A DNA stretch of 38,742 bases from Rhizobium sp. Q54 (GCA_945878875.1 CAMCUC010000025.1:1-38742), one strand, 5' to 3'. Positions 8,475 to 19,929 are shown, numbered from the stretch's first letter. A program made the numbers and translations. Notes: generated by a model from the letters alone, not told the origin.

Positions 8475-9040
8475 GGCGCGTCACCCAGAAAATCCACGCA
8501 GGAAATATGCGCGGCGGCAGCCAGATCGGCATGGCTTAGCTTGTCGCCCGCCAACCATTTCCGCTTCGAGGCGAGATAGCCGATATAGCGCATATGATAG
8601 CGCACGTTTGCGCGCGCCGCCCGCACGACGGCCATGTCGGGCGGGCCGCCGCCCCCAAGCTCGGCTGGCATGAAGCGCTTGTGAATTTTCTCCGCCACCA
8701 GCGGGCCGGAGACTTCCTCGTAAAACTTGACGTTGAACCATTCGGTCAGGCGGCGCACTTCCACGCGTTCCGCCGGGTTTTCGGGCAACAGCCGATGATC
8801 GCCCAGAGCCAGACCACGCGTCTCGTCGAGATATTCGGCGATGACGTTGGCGCCGGGCACGATGAAATCGTTTTGCTCGACCAGCACCGGCAGATCGCCG
8901 GAGGGATTGGCAATCAGGAAATCGCGGCGCCGCTCATAGGGCTTTTCCTCGATCAGCTCCGGTTCGAAGCCATATTCGCTCATCACCGCCCGTATGAAGC
9001 GGGAGCGGGGGCAGAGTGGATAATGAAACAAATTCGCCAT
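8345..9040 (-). CDS. fzlA: FtsZ-binding division protein FzlA (glutathione S-transferase fold)
   Basis: A 231-residue GST-like protein: N-terminal thioredoxin-like domain ([16 protein letters not shown]... [11 protein letters not shown]), then an all-helical C-terminal domain with [57 protein letters not shown] and [14 protein letters not shown]. The end, [15 protein letters not shown], is the conserved C-terminal tail that sets alphaproteobacterial FzlA apart from ordinary GSTs. In Caulobacter crescentus FzlA binds FtsZ filaments, curves them, is essential, and has no known transferase role. I infer the same cytoplasmic division role here. First gene of a three-gene minus-strand operon with queG and an epimerase, an arrangement I recall from other alphaproteobacteria. 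An ordinary GST is the alternative. Confidence 0.83.
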   Translation of the reverse strand: MANLFHYPLCPRSRFIRAVMSEYGFEPELIEEKPYERRRDFLIANPSGDLPVLVEQNDFIVPGANVIAEYLDETRGLALGDHRLLPENPAERVEVRRLTEWFNVKFYEEVSGPLVAEKIHKRFMPAELGGGGPPDMAVVRAARANVRYHMRYIGYLASKRKWLAGDKLSHADLAAAAHISCVDFLGDAPWSEDEAAKDWYTRMKSRPSFRAILADRLPGLTPAPAYSDLDF

Positions 9041-9329
9041 GCTTCAACGCAATCCGTTACTCAACGCGCCGCCCGCAGGCGACCTTTTACGCAATGGGCA
9101 ACAAAGCGCGAAGCCCGTTAACCTCTGGTTTACGCGGGTGCGTTTCTTCACTTATTTACTCACATTTCCACCAATCATTATCCCTGACCGTTTGTGGAGT
9201 GCAAAATGCCCCAACGTCACTGGTGTTTTCTGGTTTCTACAAAGCGCAAACGCGCTAGACCTTGAGCCGTGGGATCGCAGATTTGAGTCGCAGCATCGGT
9301 GGCGGCAACCTTCACGCAAAGGCTTATTC

Positions 9330-10130
9330 ATGATTTGGGACGTCATCAAGGCATTGACGCTTGGGGCCGTTGAAGGCTTCACCGAATTTCTTCCCGTGTC
9401 CTCCACCGGCCATTTGCTGCTGGTGGGGCATTTTCTGGGTTTTGAATCCAAGGGCAAGACGTTCGAGGTTCTGGTCCAGCTGGGGGCGATCCTGGCCATT
9501 GTGATCGTCTATTTTCGCAAGATCCTGCAGATTGTTGTTGGCCTGCCCAACGATCCGGCTGCGCGGCGCTTTGTGCTGGGCGTGCTGGCGGCTTTTTTGC
9601 CCGCCGCCATCATTGGCGCCTTCGCGCATTCGTTCATCAAAGAGGTGCTGTTCAATCCCTATATCGTCTGCGTGACGCTGGTCGTGGGCGGCTTTGTGCT
9701 GCTGGCGGTGGATCGCATGAAGTTTGAGTTCAAGCACAGCGACGTGATGGATTTCTCCTTGCCGATGTGCCTGAAGATTGGCTTCTGCCAATGCCTGGCC
9801 ATGGTGCCGGGCGTGTCGCGTTCGGGCGCGACCATTGTTGGCGCGATGTTCATGGGCGCGGACAAGCGCGCGGCGGCGGAATTTTCGTTCTGGCTTGCCA
9901 TGCCCACAATGGCCGGCGCCTTCGCCTATGATCTGTTCAAGAATTACAAGCTGCTGGAAGTCAGCGACGTGGTGACGATCAGCATCGGCTTTGTGGCGGC
10001 GTTCTTTGCCGCGCTCATTGTCGTGCGCGGCTTTCTGGCGTTCGTATCAAAGCGCGGTTTCACGCTGTTTGCGTATTGGCGCATTGTTATTGGCTCGCTC
10101 GGGTTTATCGGGCTGCTGCTGACGGCCTAA
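9330..10130 (+). CDS. uppP: Undecaprenyl-diphosphate phosphatase
   Basis: UppP (BacA) removes a phosphate from undecaprenyl diphosphate, recycling the lipid carrier for peptidoglycan and other surface polymers at the inner membrane. The 266-residue protein has the two family signatures: [16 protein letters not shown] near residues 13-28 (E-x-x-x-E and SSTGH) and [10 protein letters not shown] near 160-170. About seven to eight hydrophobic segments are visible. The start at ATG 9330 puts the first motif at the usual distance from the N-terminus; the longer upstream frame has no membrane-protein character. The TAA overlaps the stop of nth on the other strand by four bases, a tail-to-tail arrangement with no terminator between. 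The 289 bases upstream hold no gene that I can support. Confidence 0.96.
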   Translation: MIWDVIKALTLGAVEGFTEFLPVSSTGHLLLVGHFLGFESKGKTFEVLVQLGAILAIVIVYFRKILQIVVGLPNDPAARRFVLGVLAAFLPAAIIGAFAHSFIKEVLFNPYIVCVTLVVGGFVLLAVDRMKFEFKHSDVMDFSLPMCLKIGFCQCLAMVPGVSRSGATIVGAMFMGADKRAAAEFSFWLAMPTMAGAFAYDLFKNYKLLEVSDVVTISIGFVAAFFAALIVVRGFLAFVSKRGFTLFAYWRIVIGSLGFIGLLLTA

Positions 10131-10933
10131 AGTCTTTTATCGGACGAGGTGCAAAGATCAGCTATTATGCATCGCTCGCATTCAGGCCGCAGCGCCTTGC
10201 AGACATAACGTCCGTGCAGGATCAGCCAATGGTGCGAGTGCAGGCGATAGGGGCCTGGCACGCGTTTCTCAAGCCCCGCCTCAACGGCTTCGGGCGTTCT
10301 GCCGGGCGCAAGCCGCAGGCGGTTGGCGAGGCGGAAGATGTGGGTGTCGACCGCCATCGTCTCATGGCCGAACGCCATGTTGAGCACGACATTTGCCGTC
10401 TTGCGGCCAACGCCGGGCAATTGCACGAGGGCGTCGCGATTTTGCGGCACTTCTCCGCCATGACGCTCGATCAGAAGGCGCGATAATTCCACCACGTTTT
10501 TGGCCTTGGTGCGGTAAAGCCCGATGGTTTTTACGTATTCGCGCACTTTCTCCTCGCCCAGAGTCAGCATTTTTTGCGGCGTGTCGGCGATTTTGAATAA
10601 AGGCTGCGTGGCTTTATTGACGCCGACGTCCGTGGCCTGCGCCGACAGCACGACGGCGACCAGAAGCGTGAACGGGTTGACGTATTCCAGCTCGCCCTTG
10701 GGCTCGGGCAGCGCTTTCTGGAAGCGGGCGAAAACTTCCTCGATCAGCGCGCTTCCCGCCGCCCGCACCAATGTCTTGCGGGCGCGAACTGCCTGCATGG
10801 CTTTGGAGGCGCCGCGCGGGCGGGGCAGTGTGGCTGGGATGGTGATCGCTGCGGCTTTCGCGCTCGATAGTTTGGCGGGGGCGCGACGTTGGGGCGCGGG
10901 GGACTTTTTGAGCGAAGGCTTTTTCACGGGCAT
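10127..10933 (-). CDS. nth: Endonuclease III
   Basis: A 268-residue DNA glycosylase/AP-lyase that removes oxidised pyrimidines in base-excision repair. The helix-hairpin-helix [14 protein letters not shown] contains the catalytic Lys, and the catalytic Asp is in VDTHIFR. The C-terminal [4Fe-4S] cluster has the standard C-x6-C-x2-C-x5-C spacing ([17 protein letters not shown]). About 60 Lys/Ala/Pro/Arg-rich residues precede the catalytic domain; such basic N-terminal tails occur in some alphaproteobacterial Nth proteins. The ATG at 10933 is divergent from the DUF2244 gene, whose upstream region contains a TATAAT (10942-10947). Stop codon overlaps the uppP stop. Confidence 0.96.
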   Translation of the reverse strand: MPVKKPSLKKSPAPQRRAPAKLSSAKAAAITIPATLPRPRGASKAMQAVRARKTLVRAAGSALIEEVFARFQKALPEPKGELEYVNPFTLLVAVVLSAQATDVGVNKATQPLFKIADTPQKMLTLGEEKVREYVKTIGLYRTKAKNVVELSRLLIERHGGEVPQNRDALVQLPGVGRKTANVVLNMAFGHETMAVDTHIFRLANRLRLAPGRTPEAVEAGLEKRVPGPYRLHSHHWLILHGRYVCKALRPECERCIIADLCTSSDKRL

Positions 10934-10973
10934 GGAGGGACTATAATAGGTTACGAACCGGAGCGTCAGAGCC

Positions 10974-11471
10974 TTGACCCAGCCAGACCCCTGCGACGCA
11001 CAACTTTTCGCTGCCCGCCTCGTGCCTCATCGCTCTCTGAGCCAGAGCCATTTCCGGGTTCTGCTGATGGTGTTCGCGGGCTTGGCCTTCGTCTCGGCGC
11101 TGCCGTTCGTGTTGTTGGGAGCCTGGCCGGTGATGGGCTTCATGGGGCTGGACGTCGCGTTGTTTTACTTCGCGTTTCGCGCCAATTACCGCGCCGCCCG
11201 GGCTTTTGAAGAGGTGCGGGTGACACCGCTGGAAGTGTCGGTGGCCAAAGTCACGCAGCGCGGGGAGCGCCGCGAATATTTCTGCCATCCCGCCTTCGTC
11301 CGGCTGGAGCGGCAGGTTCACGAGGAATACGGGGTTGAGCGCGTATCGCTGGTCTCGCGCGGGCAAGCGCTTGAAGTGGCGAGCTTTCTGGGGCCGGACG
11401 CAAAGGCGCGCTTTGCCGACGGCCTGTCGGGCGCGCTGGCCGAGGCGCGCAAGGGGCCGAGATTTTCCTGA
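10974..11471 (+). CDS. DUF2244 family membrane protein
   Basis: A 165-residue protein with two adjacent hydrophobic helices (about residues 28-49 and 52-70: RVLLMVFAGLAFVSALPFVLL and VMGFMGLDVALFYFAF) followed by a soluble beta-rich tail of about 95 residues (FEEVRVTPLEVSVAKV ... VSLVSRGQALEVASFLGPDAK). This arrangement is the DUF2244 family, common in alphaproteobacteria and of unknown function. The start is TTG at 10974, with GGAG about 10 bases upstream; the only in-frame ATG lies inside the first membrane helix and would remove the N-terminus. Divergent from nth and about 50 bases before the Ada-like gene, so possibly in one transcript with it. No further functional claim is supported. 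Confidence 0.85.
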   Translation: MTQPDPCDAQLFAARLVPHRSLSQSHFRVLLMVFAGLAFVSALPFVLLGAWPVMGFMGLDVALFYFAFRANYRAARAFEEVRVTPLEVSVAKVTQRGERREYFCHPAFVRLERQVHEEYGVERVSLVSRGQALEVASFLGPDAKARFADGLSGALAEARKGPRFS

Positions 11472-11522
11472 AGAGAACGTTTTCGGGTGGCGCTGACGTC
11501 TTTGGCGTGCCATCCTGACTGC

Positions 11523-12392
11523 ATGAACGCGCCCACACAGATTGAGACTGATGCCGATCCCGCGCGCGATTATCTGCTCGTGCACGATGCGATTGAATTT
11601 GTGTCGGGTCAATGGCGTGAGCAGCCTTCCCTGGAGGCGATTGCGGACCACGTCGGCCTGTCGCCTTGGCTTTTGACAGCCCTGTTCCGGCGCTGGGCGG
11701 GGCTCACCCCCAAGGCTTTTTTGCAGGCTCTGACGCTCGACCACGCCCGTGCTCTCTTGCGCGACTGCGCTTCCGTGCTCGACGCCGCCTATGAGGTCGG
11801 CTTGTCGGGGCCGGGGCGCCTGCATGATTTGTTTGTGACGCACGAGGCGATGAGCCCGGGCGAATACAAAAGCGGCGGCGCGGGGCTGGAGCTTGCCTAC
11901 GGCTTTCATCCCTCGCCATTTGGAGAAGCGCTGGCGGTGATGGCGCCGCGCGGGCTCGCGGGCATGGGTTTTGTGGATGAGGCCGGGCGGCAAGGCGCTT
12001 TGGACGATATGATGCGCCGTTGGCCCGGCGCCCGTTTTCGGGAAGACATGGCGCTCACCGCCCCAGCCGTTAGGCGTGCGTTTGATCAAGTGCTGTGGCG
12101 GCCAGATCAGCCGTTGCGGATCGTGTTGATCGGCAGCGATTTCGAGGTGCGGGTGTGGGAGAGCCTGTTGCGCATTCCCATGGGCGGGGCCGCAAGCTAT
12201 GGCGCAATCGCCAGATCACTTGGGCGCCCAAAGGCTGCGCGCGCTATTGGCGCGGCTGTCGGGCGCAATCCGGTTTCCTTCGTTGTGCCGTGTCACCGCG
12301 TGCTTGGCGGGTCCGGCGCTATCACCGGTTATCATTGGGGCCTGACGCGCAAGCGCGCGATGCTTGGCTGGGAAGCGGGCAAAAAAGAATAG
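11523..12392 (+). CDS. Bifunctional AraC-type HTH / methylated-DNA-[protein]-cysteine S-methyltransferase (Ada-like, lacking the N-terminal phosphotriester domain)
   Basis: A 289-residue fusion. Residues about 15-120 form an AraC-type double helix-turn-helix (PSLEAIADHVGLSPWLLTALFRRWAGLTPKAFLQ). The C-terminal half is an O6-methylguanine methyltransferase, with PMGGAASYGAIARSLGRPKAARAIGAAVGRNP and the acceptor-cysteine motif VPCHRV at about 258-263. These proteins transfer alkyl groups from O6-methylguanine to their own cysteine. E. coli Ada also has an N-terminal four-cysteine zinc domain (Cys38) that senses phosphotriesters; it is absent here, so any autoregulation must differ. The ATG at 11523 gives the family-typical N-terminus. 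Together with alkB at 25.4 kb this provides direct reversal of alkylation damage. Convergent with the next gene. Confidence 0.92.
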   Translation: MNAPTQIETDADPARDYLLVHDAIEFVSGQWREQPSLEAIADHVGLSPWLLTALFRRWAGLTPKAFLQALTLDHARALLRDCASVLDAAYEVGLSGPGRLHDLFVTHEAMSPGEYKSGGAGLELAYGFHPSPFGEALAVMAPRGLAGMGFVDEAGRQGALDDMMRRWPGARFREDMALTAPAVRRAFDQVLWRPDQPLRIVLIGSDFEVRVWESLLRIPMGGAASYGAIARSLGRPKAARAIGAAVGRNPVSFVVPCHRVLGGSGAITGYHWGLTRKRAMLGWEAGKKE

Positions 12393-12395
12393 GCC

Positions 12396-13268
12396 CTAGC
12401 GTCCCACAGGCGCGCCCAATTGCATCGCGGGTCCGCGTGAAGGCGCAGGCTTTCTGGCCGCGCTGGCTTCCTCGGCCTCAAACGCCGCCGGATTCTGGCG
12501 GGCTCGCAGGGCAATCGCCCATGCCTCGGTGATGCGGGAGGCGCAAAAACCATGGCGCGCCTCGCCGGCATAATCCTCGCAACGCTCGGAGCGGCGCGAG
12601 GAAAAGCCCGCCTGTTCGGAGGCGATCATCCGCACCAGCGCGCGGTCCTTGCCCGCAGCCGCCATCAGGGCGCGGTAATTGGCCTGCGCGTTTTTCTCGG
12701 ACACGCCACGGATGCGCTCGTTCTGGGAAATGTCGACCGGGCTTATGGAATCGCCGGCAGGCCCCCAGAAACCGGCGGCATATCCCCGACAATCGGCGGC
12801 CTTGAACTCGCAAAAGCCGCCCGTTGGCGAGCTTGCGGTGAAATCGCCGACGTTCATTTGGACCGCGCCGTTATGAATCTCGACCGAGAACGGACAGGCG
12901 GGAATGGAGCCTTCAAACCGGCGCAGACCCTGAGCGCGGCGCAGGGGACGCAAAACGAACGGCCCGCCAGTCACCTCGATCTGGCAGGCCTCGCCCCGCG
13001 CAGATATTTTCTCGCCCGCAAGCACGAGTTTCGAAATCACGAAATCAGCGCCCTTTAGCTGAAACGCCAGACGGCCGTTTTCTCCATTCAGTCGTAATTC
13101 GCGACCAATGACGCTGGATTCGTGGGGCGCGCGCACCGCCACGCCCTGCTCGGTGGGCGGGCCTGAGCCCCCGACAGCCCCCGGAAGCTGCACTTGAGCT
13201 ATAGCCGGACCTGCCGCAAGCTTCAGGGCTGCGACGACGAAGGCGACCCTCAAGTAGCTGGAGCGCAT
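12396..13268 (-). CDS. Secreted cysteine-containing hypothetical protein
   Basis: A 290-residue protein with a clear signal peptide (MRSSYLRVAFVVAALKL then AAGPAIAQ, cleavage expected after AIA-Q near residue 24). The mature part carries about eight cysteines (EACQIEV, IPACPFSVEI, GGFCEFKAADCRGY, SERCEDYAGEARHGFCAS), suggesting disulfides in the periplasm. Two regions can be told apart: a beta-rich N-terminal half (RELRLNGENGRLAFQLKG ... VLRPLRRAQG) and a helical C-terminal half with FWGPAGDSI...NERIRGVSEKNAQANYRALM. I do not recognise the family with certainty. An ATG two codons upstream (13274) is an alternative start; neither has a strong ribosome-binding site. Divergent from dnaK across 368 bases. 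A long open frame upstream of the signal peptide is not coding. Confidence 0.75.
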   Translation of the reverse strand: MRSSYLRVAFVVAALKLAAGPAIAQVQLPGAVGGSGPPTEQGVAVRAPHESSVIGRELRLNGENGRLAFQLKGADFVISKLVLAGEKISARGEACQIEVTGGPFVLRPLRRAQGLRRFEGSIPACPFSVEIHNGAVQMNVGDFTASSPTGGFCEFKAADCRGYAAGFWGPAGDSISPVDISQNERIRGVSEKNAQANYRALMAAAGKDRALVRMIASEQAGFSSRRSERCEDYAGEARHGFCASRITEAWAIALRARQNPAAFEAEEASAARKPAPSRGPAMQLGAPVGR

Positions 13269-13460
13269 GAACATCAATAAACGCGACACTTTCTGGAACT
13301 CTGGACGCAGGACGCTTCTTCTGGCGCGAAAATCTATATCTACGCTTGAGTATATCGTCAGCTTCTTAATAAACTTGTTAAAGATAACGCGGGGCAAGCC
13401 ACGCAGCTTTGGGCCGGCGCGCCTTTGCTTTCCATCTGTCTTGTTTGCCCCCCACAATGT

Positions 13461-13489
13461 CTTGCGGGAGAAAAACGCCTGCATATATA
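13461..13489 (+). promoter_or_regulatory. Candidate RpoH (sigma-32) promoter of dnaK
   Basis: In the 368-base region between the secreted-protein gene and dnaK, CTTGCG (13461-13466) is followed after 15 bases by CATATATA (13482-13489). Alphaproteobacterial RpoH promoters have CTTG in the -35 region and a C(C/T)(A/T)TAT-type -10. The same arrangement and spacer occur before grpE (23918-23946). This leaves a 5' leader of roughly 140 bases before the dnaK AAGGAA ribosome-binding site. I see no gene in the rest of this region; an AT-rich stretch (13330-13390) probably holds the promoter of the divergent gene. Confidence 0.55.
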
Positions 13490-13636
13490 CGGGCCAGCCT
13501 TGCGGTTCGCCGCGGCGATCACAATCTTGGGAAGCAACGGGGACCGGGCGAGATGTCAAGCGCGCCGCGCGCTGGCCTCGCTCATCAAACGGACCGCTTC
13601 GGGGTCCATAGGTTCTGCGTAGAAAAGGAATTGAAT

Positions 13637-15559
<1,923 letters not shown>

Positions 15560-15576
15560 CAGCCCGACACGGAAAA

Positions 15577-15602
15577 GGCCCTTTCCCGCAAGGGAGAGGG
15601 CC
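15577..15602 (+). terminator. Strong hairpin between dnaK and dnaJ (terminator or processing signal)
   Basis: An 11-bp stem (GGCCCTTTCCC / GGGAGAGGGCC, one G-U pair) closes a GCAA tetraloop 17 bases after the dnaK stop. It is followed by GTTTCG rather than a long T-run, so partial termination or an RNA-stability boundary giving more DnaK than DnaJ is more likely than full termination. Confidence 0.65.
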
Positions 15603-15740
15603 GTTTCGAATCCGCCCGCTTTATGCGTCCACTTGCGAAAGACGCGGCCGCAAGGGTAGTTGAAGGCTGACGCCAGCTTCACGGGCCGGCGATTGCTCGT
15701 CGCTCCCCTTTCGCCGCAAGTTAGAGAACCGGACCGCCTT

Positions 15741-16886
15741 ATGTCCAAACGCGATTATTATGAAATTCTCGGCGTAGCCCGCACCGCGACCGAGGCCGAG
15801 ATGAAGGCGGCGTTCCGCAAATCGGCGATGCAATGCCATCCTGACAGACACCCCGGCGATTCTGCCGCCGAAGTGAAGTTCAAGGAACTCAACGAGGCCT
15901 ATCAATGCCTCTCCGACGGCCAGAAGCGGGCCGCCTATGACCGCTTTGGCCATGCCGCGTTTGAAAACGGCGGCGGGCCGGGCGGCTTTGGCGGCGGCGA
16001 CGGGTTTGGCTCGTCGATGTCGGATATTTTCGAAGACCTGTTCGGCAATATCATGGGCGGCGGGCGTGGGCGCCAGGGCGGCGGCAATGGCCGCGAGCGC
16101 GGCGCCGATTTGCGCTACAATCTGGAGATTAATCTGGAGGACTCCTTCAGGGGCAAGCAGGCGCAAATTTCCGTGCCGACCTCCATTTCCTGCGAGCCCT
16201 GTTCGGGCAGTGGGGCCAAGGCTGGCTCAAAGCCGCGCGCCTGCGCAACCTGCGCCGGACAGGGCCGCGTGCGCGCCCAGCAAGGCTTTTTCGCCATTGA
16301 GCGCACCTGTCCCGCCTGCCAGGGGCGCGGTCAGGTGATCGACAATCCGTGCGCCTCGTGTTCGGGCGCCGGGCGCGTCAGCCGCGAGCGCACGCTCTCG
16401 GTCAACATTCCCGTCGGCGTTGAGGACGGCACCCGCATCCGGCTGGCTGGCGAGGGCGAGGCTGGCCTGCGCGGGGGGCCATCCGGCGATCTGTATATTT
16501 TCCTGTCTCTGAAAGCCCATCCGTTCTTCCAGCGCGACGGGGCTGATCTTTATTGCCGCCTGCCGATCTCGATGGTGCAGGCGGCTTTGGGCGACGAAGT
16601 CGTTGTGCGCACCATTGACGGCGGCGAGGCGCGCGTGAAAGTGCCTGACGGAACGCAATCGGGTCGCCAGTTCAAGCTGCGCGGCAAGGGCATGCCGGTG
16701 CTGCGCTCGCGCGACGTTGGCGATCTGTACTTGCAGGCCGTGGTCGAGACGCCGCAGAACCTGACCAAGCGTCAACGCGAATTGCTGGCCGAGTTTGAAA
16801 CCGAATCCTCCAGCAAGACCCATCCTGAAGCCGCAGGTTTCCTGACCAAGATGAAGGATTTCTTCGGCAACCTCAGCGGCGCGTGA
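15741..16886 (+). CDS. dnaJ: Molecular chaperone DnaJ (Hsp40, type I)
   Basis: A 381-residue co-chaperone that delivers clients to DnaK and stimulates its ATPase. Order of domains: J domain (residues about 3-70, with CHPDRHPGD carrying the HPD motif), a Gly/Phe-rich linker ([14 protein letters not shown]), a zinc-binding domain with all four CxxCxGxG repeats ([32 protein letters not shown]), and the two C-terminal beta domains ([27 protein letters not shown]). ATG 15741 gives the usual start [12 protein letters not shown]. The gap to dnaK is 181 bases and contains a hairpin. Codon use is less biased than in dnaK. Confidence 0.99.
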   Translation: MSKRDYYEILGVARTATEAEMKAAFRKSAMQCHPDRHPGDSAAEVKFKELNEAYQCLSDGQKRAAYDRFGHAAFENGGGPGGFGGGDGFGSSMSDIFEDLFGNIMGGGRGRQGGGNGRERGADLRYNLEINLEDSFRGKQAQISVPTSISCEPCSGSGAKAGSKPRACATCAGQGRVRAQQGFFAIERTCPACQGRGQVIDNPCASCSGAGRVSRERTLSVNIPVGVEDGTRIRLAGEGEAGLRGGPSGDLYIFLSLKAHPFFQRDGADLYCRLPISMVQAALGDEVVVRTIDGGEARVKVPDGTQSGRQFKLRGKGMPVLRSRDVGDLYLQAVVETPQNLTKRQRELLAEFETESSSKTHPEAAGFLTKMKDFFGNLSGA

Positions 16887-16894
16887 CTCAATCT

Positions 16895-16920
16895 GGACCG
16901 CCTAAGGCCGCGCGCGGTCC
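16895..16920 (+). terminator. Inverted repeat after dnaJ, carrying the GCGGTCCAAAG motif
   Basis: GGACCGC (16895-16901) pairs with GCGGTCC (16914-16920), beginning eight bases after the dnaJ stop. AAAGGG follows, then a second small palindrome, CAAAGCGGGCTTTG. There is no T-run, so termination efficiency is uncertain. The 11-base word GCGGTCCAAAG (16914-16924) is shared with three other intergenic hairpins in the window. Confidence 0.5.
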
Positions 16921-16972
16921 AAAGGGCCAAAGCGGGCTTTGCTCCGCACGGCCAATAGGGTAAAGCGGCGCC

Positions 16973-17596
16973 ATGATTATCGCCATCGACGGACCGGCCG
17001 CTTCCGGCAAGGGCACCATCGCACGCCGACTGGCGGCTCATTTCAATTTAGCCCATCTCGACACAGGCCTGCTGTATCGAGCCACCGCCCGGGTGCTGCT
17101 CGACAATGGTTCCAGCCTTGAGGATGCAGGCAAGGCGGAAGCGGCTGCACGCGGATTGGCTTTGCGCGATTTTGACGAAACGCGCCTGCGCGGGGCGGAC
17201 ATGGGCGAGGCGGCCTCGGTCGTCGCCGCCATTCCGCAGGTTCGCGCGGCACTCATGGAATGGCAACGCCGTTTCGCCAGCCGGCCCGAAGGCGCCGTGC
17301 TCGATGGCCGCGACATCGGCACCGTCATTTGTCCCGATGCGCAGGTAAAACTCTTCGTCACCGCCAGCCCCGAGACGCGTGCCCAGCGCCGGGCGCTTGA
17401 ATTGCGCGGCCGTGGCGAGAACGTAGATTTCGCGGATGTGCTGGCCGACATCCGCCGTCGCGACGAGCGCGATTCTGGCCGTTCGTCGGCTCCGCTGGTC
17501 GCCGCTCCCGATGCTGTCATGCTTGATACGACCGAGATGGACGTAGAGGCGGCGGTGCGGGCGGCGATTGCGGCGACAAATGCGCGCGCGGGATAA
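16973..17596 (+). CDS. cmk: Cytidylate kinase
   Basis: A 207-residue (d)CMP kinase that makes (d)CDP in pyrimidine nucleotide supply. The P-loop is in [19 protein letters not shown], followed by the substrate-binding [12 protein letters not shown]; later come [31 protein letters not shown] and the [13 protein letters not shown] lid region. The size fits the short cmk class. In most Hyphomicrobiales that I know, cmk lies in an aroA-cmk-rpsA cluster; here it stands alone between dnaJ and an unrelated membrane-protein gene, while aroA is 15 kb away. The start ATG 16973 is the only one that preserves the P-loop near the N-terminus. No strong ribosome-binding site is apparent. Confidence 0.94.
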   Translation: MIIAIDGPAASGKGTIARRLAAHFNLAHLDTGLLYRATARVLLDNGSSLEDAGKAEAAARGLALRDFDETRLRGADMGEAASVVAAIPQVRAALMEWQRRFASRPEGAVLDGRDIGTVICPDAQVKLFVTASPETRAQRRALELRGRGENVDFADVLADIRRRDERDSGRSSAPLVAAPDAVMLDTTEMDVEAAVRAAIAATNARAG

Positions 17597-17655
17597 ATCT
17601 TAAGCGAGACTTTACCAACATCGACGATAAGCGCTTCACCTGATCGGAGCGCAGC

Positions 17656-19929
17656 ATGTCGATGCCTGAAGCAGCTTTGCCCCACCGCCTCCTCGCCGCG
17701 CGCGCGGGTTTGATGCTGCCCGCCTTTGCGGGCGCGCTTTTGTTATCGGCTCTGCTCCTGTTTTCTGTGCAGCCGATGTTCACCAAGATGATGCTGCCCT
17801 CGCTTGGCGGTTCGCCCGCCGTCTGGTCGGTGGCGATGGTGTTTTTCCAGATCATGCTGTTGCTGGGCTATCTCTGGGCGCATGCGCTGACGCGTTTGTT
17901 CTCGTTGTCTGTGGCGGCTGTCGCGCATCTGTGTTTGACGGCGACAGCCTTTATTGTGTTGCCGCTGGCGTGGCCGACCATGAGCGCGCCGCCTGCCGAA
18001 GGCGCGCAAGCGCTTTGGCTGGTGGGCGCGTTTGCGATCTCCGTTGGCCTGCCGTTCTTTGCGCTGGCGGGCAATGGGCCTCTGTTGCAGGCATGGTTTG
18101 CGCGCTCGGGCCATCGTGCCGCGGACGATCCGTACTTTCTTTATGCAGCCTCTAATGCTGGTTCGTTCGTCGCCCTGCTCGCCTATCCTTTCTTGATCGA
18201 GCCGTTCTTTGGCCTGCGCGCACAAAGCCTCGCATGGACGTGGGGCTTTGCGGGCCTGCTGCTGGCGCTGGCCTTGTGCGCGGCGCTTGCGCTGGCGGCG
18301 CGAAGCGCTGCGAGCGTCAAAGACCCTGCGCTGCAAGCTAAAGCTGCAATTGCGTGGCGCGACCGCCTCGCATGGGTCGGGCTCTCCAGCGTGCCCTCGG
18401 GTCTGCTTGTGGCGGCGACCGCGCACATTTCGACTGACATCGCCGCTGCGCCCTTGCTGTGGGTTGCGCCGCTGGCCTTGTTCCTGCTCACGTTCATCAT
18501 CGCGTTCCGGGACAGGCTGCCAGTATCGCCGCGCGTGCTGTTTCTGGCGCATGCGCTGACGGGGGCGCTGGCGCTGAGCTCGTTTCCGGGCGCGGCCACG
18601 AACATTCCCATGCAGCTCGCCGTGCATCTGCTGCTGCTGTTTGTGGCCAGCCTGTCGATCCATCACGCGCTTTACAAACGAAGGCCGCCCGCCTCCGCGC
18701 TGACCGATTTCTACGTCTGCATGTCGCTTGGCGGCGCGCTTGGCGGGTTGTTTGCAGCGCTTGTCGCGCCCGCGATTTTTTCTGGCGTGTATGAATATCC
18801 CATCCTGATCGTGGCGACGTTCCTGTGTCTGCCCGGCGCCTTCGCCTGGAGCCCGCAAGCACTACGGACCGCTGTCGGTTTCTCGCTCTTTGCAGGGGTC
18901 GCGCTGGTCGCGCTGCATTTTGCAGCCGATTCCGGTTTCCTGAGCGATGCGATGCGCGCCGCCGTGATCGCCTCGCTTGCGGCGCCAATACTGATCCTGC
19001 GCGAGCGCCCGGCGATGGCGGCAGGGTTTGCGGGGCTGGCCGCGCTCGCCTCGCTCATGCCGGGCGGCTCAGTCTCGGATGAGCGCGCCTATCGCTCATT
19101 CTTTGGGGTGCACAAGATAGGCCTGTGGCAGGGGGGTAAAACGCGTATCCTCAAGCATGGCACAACCGTTCACGGGTTCGCCCGCGTGCTCAACGAGGAT
19201 GGATCGCCCGCGACGCAGCGCCCGCGCCCTACCGGCTATTACACGCTGGATGGTCCGATGGGCGAGGCGATCCGCTCGGTCCGCCTGCAACAAGGCGGTC
19301 GCCTCAATCATATTGCAGCCATCGGCCTTGGGGCTGGCACGCTCGCTTGCCATCTGCGCGAGGGCGAGGCGATGACGTTCTATGAGATTGATGCTCTGGT
19401 GGTGGACCTTGCGCGCAATTCCAAATTGTTCCCTTTCCTCACCGCCTGCGCGCCGCAGGCTCCCATTGTGCTGGGCGATGCGCGCCTCACCATCGCCGGA
19501 CAAGTTGAGCGCAGCGATCTGATCATTGTCGACGCCTTCTCCTCGGACGCGATACCGGCTCATTTGCTGACGCGGGAAGCTGTTGCGCTTTATCTGAGCA
19601 AACTCGCGCCAAACGGCGTCATCGTGCTGCACATCTCCAACCGGGCGATGGATTTGCGCGCGACGCTGGCGCGGGTGGCAGCAGACGCTGGCCTGATCGC
19701 GCTTCACCGTCTCGACGTTTCGCAGATGAACGAGGATTACCGCTCCGGCAGCCGGGTTGTGGCTTTCGTGCGCGATGCCGGCGACATCGGCGCGTTGGCG
19801 CTCGACGGCGGGGCCTGGAGCCAGCTTCAGCCCGTCATGTCGCGCCGGGTCTGGAGCGATGATTATTCGACCATTCTCACGCCCGTGCTGGATATGATCC
19901 GGGATAAGCAAAAGGCCGACGGGCATTGA
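17656..19929 (+). CDS. Fused polytopic membrane / spermidine synthase-like protein
   Basis: A 757-residue protein. The first 470 or so residues are a transporter-like membrane domain with roughly 11-12 hydrophobic helices (first: FAGALLLSALLLFSVQPMFTKMMLPSLGG, which is characteristic of this fusion family). The C-terminal 250 residues form a Rossmann methyltransferase/spermidine-synthase fold: IAAIGLGAGTLACHL (nucleotide loop), MTFYEIDALVVDLARN, VLGDARLTI and LIIVDAFSSDAIPAHLLT. NCBI calls such proteins fused MFS/spermidine synthase; the real reaction is not established and no polyamine role should be assumed. ATG 17656 follows GGAG by about 8 bases. Between cmk and gshB, same strand; 71 bases separate it from gshB. 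Confidence 0.88.
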   Translation: MSMPEAALPHRLLAARAGLMLPAFAGALLLSALLLFSVQPMFTKMMLPSLGGSPAVWSVAMVFFQIMLLLGYLWAHALTRLFSLSVAAVAHLCLTATAFIVLPLAWPTMSAPPAEGAQALWLVGAFAISVGLPFFALAGNGPLLQAWFARSGHRAADDPYFLYAASNAGSFVALLAYPFLIEPFFGLRAQSLAWTWGFAGLLLALALCAALALAARSAASVKDPALQAKAAIAWRDRLAWVGLSSVPSGLLVAATAHISTDIAAAPLLWVAPLALFLLTFIIAFRDRLPVSPRVLFLAHALTGALALSSFPGAATNIPMQLAVHLLLLFVASLSIHHALYKRRPPASALTDFYVCMSLGGALGGLFAALVAPAIFSGVYEYPILIVATFLCLPGAFAWSPQALRTAVGFSLFAGVALVALHFAADSGFLSDAMRAAVIASLAAPILILRERPAMAAGFAGLAALASLMPGGSVSDERAYRSFFGVHKIGLWQGGKTRILKHGTTVHGFARVLNEDGSPATQRPRPTGYYTLDGPMGEAIRSVRLQQGGRLNHIAAIGLGAGTLACHLREGEAMTFYEIDALVVDLARNSKLFPFLTACAPQAPIVLGDARLTIAGQVERSDLIIVDAFSSDAIPAHLLTREAVALYLSKLAPNGVIVLHISNRAMDLRATLARVAADAGLIALHRLDVSQMNEDYRSGSRVVAFVRDAGDIGALALDGGAWSQLQPVMSRRVWSDDYSTILTPVLDMIRDKQKADGH

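Noticed and set aside
9041-9329. Short open frames between fzlA and uppP
   Set aside because: No ribosome-binding site, odd composition and no homology that I recognise; probably only promoter and leader sequence for the flanking genes.
15633-15661. CTTGCG...CGCAAGG before dnaJ as a further heat-shock promoter
   Set aside because: There is no C(C/T)(A/T)TAT-like -10 element at the proper distance; the CTTGCG/CGCAAG words instead form a small inverted repeat.
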